In this document: piece by piece, positions 6,400 through 11,479 of the stretch
Layout of the letters: each line of letters starts with the position of its first letter
Position numbering within the stretch: the first letter of the stretch is position 1
Source: MVYY01 sp035369865
GTDB lineage: Bacteria; Bacteroidota; Bacteroidia; Bacteroidales; Paludibacteraceae
DNA: 11,479 nucleotides
Direction of reading: 5' to 3'
Assembly (NCBI GenBank): GCA_035369865.1
Contig: DAOOVG010000072.1
Coordinates: 1-11,479, forward strand
Made by a program: the position numbers and the translations under genes
The notes under the pieces: generated by a model
The model's input: the letters and a program-made list of their open reading frames with translations, nothing else
The model's database searches: none
What the model was told of the DNA's origin: nothing

Positions 6400-7158
6400 T
6401 TAAAATTGAAGACCTAATTTTATACCGACTTGCTTCATGGTCGTTATGCCTTCATAGGAAAAAGTGCCATTTGCATTCGTTTCTGTTAACAAACCTTTAA
6501 AATTCTGAATGCCAGCATAAATTCCACTGAAAACTATTGTTTTATACGTAAGTTTATAGGTAATTCCTCCTGAAATTTTAGTCATTGTTCCACCGCTATA
6601 ATCAGAAGCAAGAGCAAAAGCATAACCAGCATCTAATGTCATATAAGGTGACAACCTCTTTTTTATGGGAATATCTTCTAAACGAATAAAAATTGGTAGA
6701 AAGTTCAAAGAATTATTTTGTTCCAGCGAAGTGTTGTTGTATCCTATCCCACCACCAATAAAAAAACCTTTATTGAACAATTGTTTTTTCCCAAAAATTA
6801 ATGTTATTTGTGAATTAGGCGATAAATCAAATTTATTTTTTGCCTGTGCCACTCCACCGGTAAATTCTAAAAAAGCACAAAAAGGAAAAGAGAGGGTATC
6901 CTTGTTAGAAGATATATTTTCTGTTGGGAAAATATCGGCTGATTTACTAATTTCTTTAATATCAGAAAAAGGAAATTGATATCGAGTTCCATCGGTGGTT
7001 TGTAATATTACTATTTCGTCGTTTTTAAAAATAATTTCACCCACATAAATATCGCCACTTTTTAAAATAAGTTTATCATGAACTATTTCTTGTGCAGATA
7101 AATTTAAGAGGGAAAGAAAAATAAAAAAATTTATTAATAACAAAAAATGAGTTTTCAT
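6400..7158 (-). CDS. Secreted/outer-membrane beta-barrel-like protein with N-terminal Sm/SH3-like segment
   Basis: A 252-residue exported protein with no named family that I can recognise. Residues 1-22 form a signal peptide (hydrophobic FLLLINFFIFLSLLNLSA, likely cut at SAQ-E). Residues about 27-72 (LILKSGDIYVGEIIFKND, then FPFSDIKEI) form a short beta-rich module of a kind common in Bacteroidota envelope proteins ('KSGD...GEI...DG...I'). The rest alternates polar and apolar residues with many Gly/Tyr turns (GGGIGYNN, LDAGYAFALA, GGITYKLTY) and ends in GLQF, the C-terminal aromatic typical of outer-membrane barrels folded by BamA. It starts 8 bases after the ArgD-type gene and is probably its operon partner, though no shared function is evident. 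Porin-like, adhesin-like or structural roles are all possible. Confidence 0.75.
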   Translation of the reverse strand: MKTHFLLLINFFIFLSLLNLSAQEIVHDKLILKSGDIYVGEIIFKNDEIVILQTTDGTRYQFPFSDIKEISKSADIFPTENISSNKDTLSFPFCAFLEFTGGVAQAKNKFDLSPNSQITLIFGKKQLFNKGFFIGGGIGYNNTSLEQNNSLNFLPIFIRLEDIPIKKRLSPYMTLDAGYAFALASDYSGGTMTKISGGITYKLTYKTIVFSGIYAGIQNFKGLLTETNANGTFSYEGITTMKQVGIKLGLQF

Positions 7159-7166
7159 CCAACCAA

Positions 7167-8288
7167 TTAAAGTAATTCATAAAAACGTTCCAAAAATATA
7201 TCTGCTTCTTCTTTAGAAAGGCACAATGGAGGAAGTAAACGAATAATATTAGAACCACTCACCCCTGTAAAAATTTTTTTGTCATACAATAATTTTGTTC
7301 TTAAAGGACTTACAGGTTCTTCGAATTCAATACCGATCATTAATCCTACTCCTCTTACTTCTTTAATTCGAGGAAATTTTTGTAATTCATTCAAGAGGTA
7401 ATCACCTATTTTTTTAGCATTTTCCATTAAGTGTTCTTCTTCTATGATATCAAGCACTGCAAGAGCAGCAGTACAAGCTAAGTGATTTCCTCCAAAGGTA
7501 GTTCCAAGCATACCATAAATAGGCTTAAACATGGGGCTGATAATTACTCCACCAATAGGGAAGCCATTCCCCATTCCTTTTGCAACAGTGATAAGGTCAG
7601 GGCGGATGCCAGCATATTGATGAGCAAAAAATCTACCTGTCCTTCCGTAACCTGATTGGACTTCGTCTAAAATAAGTACTGTACCTGTAGCTTTACATTC
7701 TGCACTGAGAACTTGTAAAAAATCTGCATTTGGAATTTGTATGCCTCCTACTCCCTGAATTCCTTCAATAATAACCGCACAAACATCTCTTTTTTTCAAA
7801 GATTTTTTTACTGCAACTGCATCATTTAAAGGGAAAAATTCAACTTCAAAATTCTCATTAATAGGAGCTACGATAGAAGGATTATCTGTTACTCTAACAG
7901 CAGCAGAAGTGCGTCCATGAAAACTTTTGCTAAAAGCAATAACTTTTTTTCTTCCTGTATGAAAAGAAGCTAATTTTAAGGCATTTTCATTGGCTTCTGC
8001 TCCTGAATTGATTAAAAACAAGGAATAATCCTCATAACCAGAAACTTTTCCCAATTTGTCAGCAAGCTTAATTTGCAAAGGATTTATTACTGAATTGGAA
8101 TAAAAAATAATTTTTCGTATTTGTTCAGTTAATTTCTTTACAAAATAAGGATGAGAATGACCCACTGAAATTACTGCATGACCACCATAAAAATCGAGAT
8201 ATTCATTCCCTTGCTTATCGTAAGTTCTACAACCTGAACCTTTTACAATTTCAATATTAAAAAGTGGATAAACATTAAATAAATCCAT
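7167..8288 (-). CDS. argD: ArgD-type acetylornithine/succinylornithine aminotransferase (class III PLP)
   Basis: A 373-residue cytoplasmic PLP enzyme of fold type I, class III. In arginine synthesis it would transfer an amino group from glutamate to N-acyl-glutamate semialdehyde, making N-acyl-ornithine. Visible landmarks: YGGHAVISVGHSHP (34-47), the phosphate-binding NSGAEANENALKLA (94-107), SFHGRT (122-127), the PLP-pyridine Asp in LDEVQSGYGRTG (Asp 208), the Schiff-base Lys in AKGMGNGFPIGG (Lys 237) and TTFGGNHL (263-270). Length and the compact N-terminus fit ArgD rather than longer GabT or RocD enzymes. Bacteroidales typically use N-succinyl intermediates, so the acyl group is uncertain. 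No other arg gene is in the window. An imperfect -7-like TATCTTTA lies at 8300-8307 on this strand, just upstream of the start. The beta-barrel protein gene follows after 8 bases. Confidence 0.88.
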   Translation of the reverse strand: MDLFNVYPLFNIEIVKGSGCRTYDKQGNEYLDFYGGHAVISVGHSHPYFVKKLTEQIRKIIFYSNSVINPLQIKLADKLGKVSGYEDYSLFLINSGAEANENALKLASFHTGRKKVIAFSKSFHGRTSAAVRVTDNPSIVAPINENFEVEFFPLNDAVAVKKSLKKRDVCAVIIEGIQGVGGIQIPNADFLQVLSAECKATGTVLILDEVQSGYGRTGRFFAHQYAGIRPDLITVAKGMGNGFPIGGVIISPMFKPIYGMLGTTFGGNHLACTAALAVLDIIEEEHLMENAKKIGDYLLNELQKFPRIKEVRGVGLMIGIEFEEPVSPLRTKLLYDKKIFTGVSGSNIIRLLPPLCLSKEEADIFLERFYELL

Positions 8289-8489
8289 ATCGATTAAATT
8301 AAAGATAAAAATTAATTAAATAACAGAACTCTTACATTTTTTTAAAAACTTCATCAAAATAATAGATTTCAAACTACTCTTGTTCGATAAAGAATAAAAA
8401 AGGGAGAGCAATTTTTAAGTTTGCCCTCAGTAGAGTTTTTTGTAGATTTGTAGTTCCAATAAGATAAATACTATTACATAAATACAACG

Positions 8490-8642
8490 ATGGACAAAAG
8501 TACACATTTTTTTGGACAATCAGTTTTCGGACAGCTGATTTCTTTGATAGATAATAATATTATCATACGAAACAGTCGAAAACATAAAGCAGATTATTAT
8601 ATAAAGCGATTTAAAGCCAAAGATCATTTAATGTTCGATTAA
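8490..8642 (+). pseudogene. IS4-family transposase, N-terminal fragment
   Basis: Fifty codons beginning MDKSTHFFGQSVFGQLISLI and ending KRFKAKDHLMFD before a TAA. This is the characteristic start of DUF4372-bearing IS4-type transposases of Bacteroidetes (THFFGQ.VFGQLISL...RKH.AD.Y.KRFK..DHL). The frame ends exactly where the family would continue into the catalytic domain. Confidence 0.8.
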
Positions 8643-8668
8643 GGAGATACCTCGGAGGCTGCCTCGGG

Positions 8669-8938
8669 GTTATTGTTTACAAACTGCGTTGGCAGATTGA
8701 ACTACTTTTCAAACAATTAAAGCAGCAATTTTCCACTAAATACTTTTTGGGTGACAATGAAAACGCCATAAAAATTACAGATATATTGTGTGTTAATTGT
8801 AAATTTGTTGCTTACAGTCGTTCAGGAGCAAGTAAAACGTTGTTGGCATTTCCTAATCCTGAGTTTTTGCAGAATACATTTATTCAATTAGTTGTAATTA
8901 ATTTCAAAAACAATCAAATTTTAAAATATAACATTTGA
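8669..8938 (+). pseudogene. IS4-family transposase, C-terminal fragment
   Basis: From about 8669 the frame reads VIVYKLRWQIELLFKQLKQ, which holds the IS4 signature Y-(2)-R-(3)-E-(6)-K, including the third catalytic residue (Glu), and then FLGDNENAIKI, another family hallmark. After that the similarity decays, and the frame continues with degraded, frame-slipped sequence to TAA at 8936-8938. It is in a different frame from the N-terminal piece. Confidence 0.78.
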
Positions 8939-9007
8939 AAATCAATTTGTTGAAAATAAATAATCTTACAATATTTTTTTAATCGGAGACGGTAATGATT
9001 TATTTTT

Positions 9008-9015
9008 TATATTTG
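9008..9015 (+). promoter_or_regulatory. Candidate -7 box (TATATTTG) for the M6 protease
   Basis: TATATTTG matches TAnnTTTG exactly and lies 35 bases before the ATG at 9051. No well-placed -33 TTG is visible. The last five bases overlap the palindrome at 9011-9024. Confidence 0.4.
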
Positions 9016-9024
9016 TCGACAAAT
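9011..9024. promoter_or_regulatory. Perfect 14-base palindrome ATTTGTCGACAAAT over the predicted start site
   Basis: A perfect two-fold palindrome spanning the end of the -7 box and the expected transcription start of the metalloprotease gene, the position of a classical repressor operator. A shorter GTCGAC-centred palindrome, AAGTCGACTT, occurs at 318-327 in the exporter leader, and another GTCGAC at 193-198. No regulator gene is nearby. Confidence 0.35.
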
Positions 9025-9050
9025 TGGAAAAAAATAAAAAATTCATTACG

Positions 9051-11003
9051 ATGAGAAATTTTTTTATGAATCTATTTTTAACATTTGCTTTTTGCATAAT
9101 ATCAGTATCATCTCTGCATGCAGTAAAAGCTTATCCTTATCCTATTGTAGTAAGGCAGCCTGATGGCAGTGAAGTCACTATTAAAATTTATGGAAATGAG
9201 TTTCGACATTTAAAAACTACTATTGATGACTATCCTGTTAAACAAAATGCAAAAGGATTTTGGACTTATGCTATTTTAGATAATACAGGAAAATTAAAAG
9301 AAACTGAATATATTGCTCGTGATGTTGAAAAACGTTCTATTCGGGAGAAACAATTTTTAAACTCTTTAAAAGACGAAAAAAATAGCTTTCAAAGAATCAA
9401 ATCGATTAATCCTATTGTAAAAAAAACCAAGCAACCTATTTTACGTAAAGCATATCCTCTTACAAATTCTCCTAAGTCATTGGTTATTTTGGTAAATTTT
9501 AAGGATAAAAGTTTTGTAACTCCTGAGGCTCAAATTGTTTTCCATGATATGCTGAATCAAAGTGATTATAATGCCAATGGTGCTACTGCTTCAGCACGTG
9601 ATTATTTTATGTCCAGTTCTTATGGAAATTTTTCTCCAATATTTGATGTAGTAGGTCCTTTTGACTTGGATAAAGATATGAGTTATTATGGTGCCAATGA
9701 TGATAGTGGTTATGACATTAATCCTGCTGCTCTAATTGTGGATGCTTGTACCGCCGCTAACGCTGCTGACATTGATTTTACTCAATACGATACCGATAAT
9801 GATGGTTTGATAGATAATGTTTTTGTTTATTATGCAGGTTATAATGAAGCTGAAGGTGCTGATGAAAATACGATTTGGCCTCACAGATGGGTAGTTTATA
9901 CCAAAGAAGAAAATCCAGTTTATTATACTTATGACGGCACAATTGCATCGGTAACTTTCGATAATAAAAGATTATATGATTATGCCTGCAGTTCCGAATT
10001 AAAAGGTAATTCGGGTACAAATATGGCTGGGATTGGAACTTTTTGTCATGAATTTGGGCATGTATTGGGTTTGCCTGATTATTATCATACAGAAGAAGAT
10101 AAAGAAACTTTAAATGGTTGGGATATAATGGATGCTGGTTCTTATAATAATAACAGTAGAACTCCTCCAACTTACTCAACATACAGTCGTTTTTATTTAG
10201 GCTGGTTAATACCACAGGAAATTAATACACCCAGTAATTTAACTCTTTTACCCATTTATCAAGAAAAAACAAAACCTGCTAATACTTTACAACAATCTTA
10301 TTTATTGTCAGCTACAACCCATAATTTGAATGGTAACGATCCATCACCTCGCGAATTTTTTATGTTAGAATACCGTAAAAAAATAGGTTGGGATACTTAT
10401 CTTCCAGCAGAAGGAATGTTAATCTGGCATATTGATTTTGATCCGATAGCCTGGGAAGAAAACACAGTAAATAATTATACGGGTACAATTCAAACCATCG
10501 ATAGCCATATGCGAGTTTATTTGCAGCCTTTAAATGGTTCTACTACTACGCCGGGAACTGCTTTTACAAATGGTTCATTTGTACCGACTACCTGGACAGG
10601 AATAAATATTAATAGAGAAATTACTCACATTACAAAAAGTGACGATAAAATTACTTTTAAATTAATGGGAGGTATGCCTGAACCGGTAATTCAGGTAGGG
10701 ATTATTTATCAACATTTAAAATTTCCTCGTATCCAAGTAAATACCAATAATACAAAAATTTTAAATATTAAAACTACTGATATTACTGAAAATCTAACCC
10801 TTTCTATTACTGGCGAACAAGCAAATTGTTTTTTGATTCCCATTTTAAGTATTTCAAAAGAAGCTGCAAATTCTGCTGAAGGTGTTAATATAGCTATTAC
10901 TTATCAACCAATTTCAGCAGGAATACATACAGCTACTTTTACTATTTCAGGTGGGGGTCTTAATCCTTCAAAAATAATTACTTTAACAGGAGAAGCTTAT
11001 TAA
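9051..11003 (+). CDS. Secreted M6-family (immune inhibitor A-like) zinc metalloprotease
   Basis: A 650-residue exported protease. Residues 1-24 are a signal peptide (hydrophobic FFMNLFLTFAFCIISVSS, likely cut after LHA). A propeptide-like region follows (about 28-135; YPYPIVVRQPDGSE, KQNAKGFWTYA). The catalytic domain (about 140-540) has the zinc motif HEFGHVLGLPD (333-343; HExxHxxGxxD) and a downstream GWDIMDAG resembling the Met-turn. DTDNDGLID (247-255) looks like a calcium-binding loop. Residues about 542-650 form a beta-sandwich-like module ending ISGGGLNPSKIITLTGEAY. No type IX secretion sorting domain follows, so it may stay periplasmic or be exported otherwise. The ATG at 9051 is chosen over an in-frame TTG at 9024, which lies within the promoter palindrome. 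Likely substrates are extracellular or host proteins; none can be named. Confidence 0.9.
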   Translation: MRNFFMNLFLTFAFCIISVSSLHAVKAYPYPIVVRQPDGSEVTIKIYGNEFRHLKTTIDDYPVKQNAKGFWTYAILDNTGKLKETEYIARDVEKRSIREKQFLNSLKDEKNSFQRIKSINPIVKKTKQPILRKAYPLTNSPKSLVILVNFKDKSFVTPEAQIVFHDMLNQSDYNANGATASARDYFMSSSYGNFSPIFDVVGPFDLDKDMSYYGANDDSGYDINPAALIVDACTAANAADIDFTQYDTDNDGLIDNVFVYYAGYNEAEGADENTIWPHRWVVYTKEENPVYYTYDGTIASVTFDNKRLYDYACSSELKGNSGTNMAGIGTFCHEFGHVLGLPDYYHTEEDKETLNGWDIMDAGSYNNNSRTPPTYSTYSRFYLGWLIPQEINTPSNLTLLPIYQEKTKPANTLQQSYLLSATTHNLNGNDPSPREFFMLEYRKKIGWDTYLPAEGMLIWHIDFDPIAWEENTVNNYTGTIQTIDSHMRVYLQPLNGSTTTPGTAFTNGSFVPTTWTGININREITHITKSDDKITFKLMGGMPEPVIQVGIIYQHLKFPRIQVNTNNTKILNIKTTDITENLTLSITGEQANCFLIPILSISKEAANSAEGVNIAITYQPISAGIHTATFTISGGGLNPSKIITLTGEAY

Positions 11004-11004
11004 T

Positions 11005-11051
11005 AATAAAAGGAACGAGATAGTGAAAAATTTTATATTGTTCCTTTTATT
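11005..11051. terminator. Bidirectional rho-independent terminator
   Basis: AATAAAAGGAAC (11005-11016) pairs perfectly with GTTCCTTTTATT (11040-11051), a 12-bp stem with a 23-base loop that can itself pair partly (AAAATTTT). T-rich DNA follows on both strands. It lies two bases after the protease stop and about 25 bases from the end of the convergent phosphorylase remnant, so it can serve both. Confidence 0.75.
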
Positions 11052-11075
11052 GTTTTAAAAGTGATAAAAAAACAC

Positions 11076-11432
11076 TTATATTTCCTGCACTAATTCTTTC
11101 ATAATTAATGTCATTAAAGGTTGCACGGAATTACCAATTTTTTGCACTTCTTCGTGAGAGACTTCTATAATTTTACCCGGAACCCCTAGGTCGGTAATAA
11201 TGGGAATGCCAAAACATTTCATACCGGCATGATTGGCTACAATTATTTCAGGAACAGTACTCATACCTACAGCATCACCTTCAATAGTACGAAAATAACG
11301 ATATTCAGCAGGAGTTTCGAAAGTCGGACCACTAGTTCCTACATAAACACCTTCTACTACTTTAATCTTATTTCTTTTTGCAATTTGTTTTGCCTTGGCA
11401 ATCAAATCTTTTGAATGATACCAGATTGCTTT
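11076..11432 (-). pseudogene. Purine nucleoside phosphorylase, 5'-truncated C-terminal fragment
   Basis: About 119 codons matching the C-terminal 40% of the trimeric PNP family (usual length about 270). The family would cleave inosine and guanosine with phosphate. Visible: GVYVGTSGPTFETPAEYR, GDAVGMSTVPEIIVANHAG (the nucleoside-binding Met and Glu-containing block), then SHEEV and the usual end. The frame is open from TAG at 11433-11435 (read on this strand). Family similarity begins around YHSKDLIAKA, so the break is near 11420. Missing are the N-terminal phosphate-binding Ser and His regions, so the product cannot be active. A TTG at 11403-11405 could start translation but no start is convincing. 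Past the break the DNA is AT-rich and non-coding. A decayed gene is more likely than a partial one cut by the window edge, because the frame closes 44 bases inside the edge. Confidence 0.8.
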
Positions 11433-11453
11433 CTAATATAAAAAAATAATATT

Positions 11454-11461
11454 TATTTTTG
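11454..11461 (+). promoter_or_regulatory. Candidate -7 box (TATTTTTG) pointing out of the right edge
   Basis: TATTTTTG matches TAnnTTTG and is followed by C and an A-rich stretch, like the other candidate promoters here. The nearest TTG upstream (11426-11428) is about 25 bases away, longer than the usual spacer. It may drive a gene starting beyond position 11479. Confidence 0.3.
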
Positions 11462-11479
11462 CTCAAAAAATAAACAAAC

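Larger units (their letters stand above)
8490..8938 (+). mobile_element. Internally deleted IS4-family insertion sequence remnant (DUF4372 type)
   Basis: The N-terminal 50 codons and the C-terminal region of one transposase lie directly next to each other, with roughly the middle two-thirds of the gene missing, including the first two catalytic Asp residues. A G+C-rich junction (about 8646-8668) joins the halves. Terminal inverted repeats could not be identified, so the boundaries given are those of the coding remnants. The element lies between the argD-type gene and the metalloprotease, and cannot transpose by itself. Confidence 0.75.

Noticed and set aside
6665..6979. 104-codon plus-strand frame opposite the barrel-like protein
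   Set aside because: No recognisable domain; the minus-strand protein has a signal peptide and a coherent beta pattern.
9024..9050. TTG start extending the protease by 9 residues
   Set aside because: It would put charged residues before the signal peptide and start within the promoter palindrome; the ATG at 9051 gives a standard signal peptide.
9778..10215. 145-codon open frame antisense to the metalloprotease
   Set aside because: Composition (His, Tyr, Asn, Leu runs) is what the complement of an AT-rich gene gives, and the sense strand encodes the conserved catalytic domain.
1..11479. CRISPR array, tRNA or rRNA genes
   Set aside because: No regularly spaced direct repeats and no cloverleaf or rRNA-like segment was seen on reading both strands.

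Overview
The window is about one-third G+C and reads as a chromosomal segment of a Bacteroidota bacterium, probably Bacteroidales. The evidence is the adjacent prfA-pyrF pair, the M6 metalloprotease of Bacteroidales type, a DUF4372-like IS4-family transposase remnant, and several upstream boxes matching the Bacteroidota -7 element TAnnTTTG. Genes are separated by AT-rich spacers. Three loci are visibly broken (a restriction endonuclease, an IS transposase and a purine nucleoside phosphorylase). That mix of low GC and ongoing decay resembles reduced, host-associated Bacteroidales such as 'Candidatus Azobacteroides'. This is an inference from style, not an identification.

Layout, left to right. 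Positions 1-524 form a gene-free leader with a candidate promoter, a perfect anti-Shine-Dalgarno complement and two very short reading frames, leading into a 12-helix MFS exporter (525-1778). Next is a decayed type II restriction-modification locus: an endonuclease pseudogene (about 1866-2390) and an intact beta-class DNA methyltransferase (2393-3187). Two housekeeping genes follow, prfA (3247-4332) and pyrF (4370-5206). A 324-base spacer then leads to an RsmI-like tetrapyrrole-methylase-fold methyltransferase (5531-6241).

On the minus strand lies a two-gene unit: an ArgD-type acyl-ornithine aminotransferase (8288-7167) and, 8 bases downstream, a secreted or outer-membrane beta-barrel-like protein (7158-6400). 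Upstream of that unit is an internally deleted IS4-type transposase (8490-8938). It is followed by a secreted M6 metalloprotease (9051-11003) whose candidate promoter carries a perfect 14-base palindrome. A strong 12-bp hairpin serves as a probable bidirectional terminator against a convergent, 5'-truncated purine nucleoside phosphorylase (11076-11432, minus). A promoter-like box near the right edge points out of the window.

No CRISPR array, tRNA, rRNA or clear multi-gene defence island was recognised. The nearest thing to an unusual system is the R-M remnant, in which modification survives and restriction is dead, and the structured leader of the MFS exporter. The genes do not form one pathway. 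They are a mix of translation, pyrimidine and arginine metabolism, rRNA modification, export and envelope functions.
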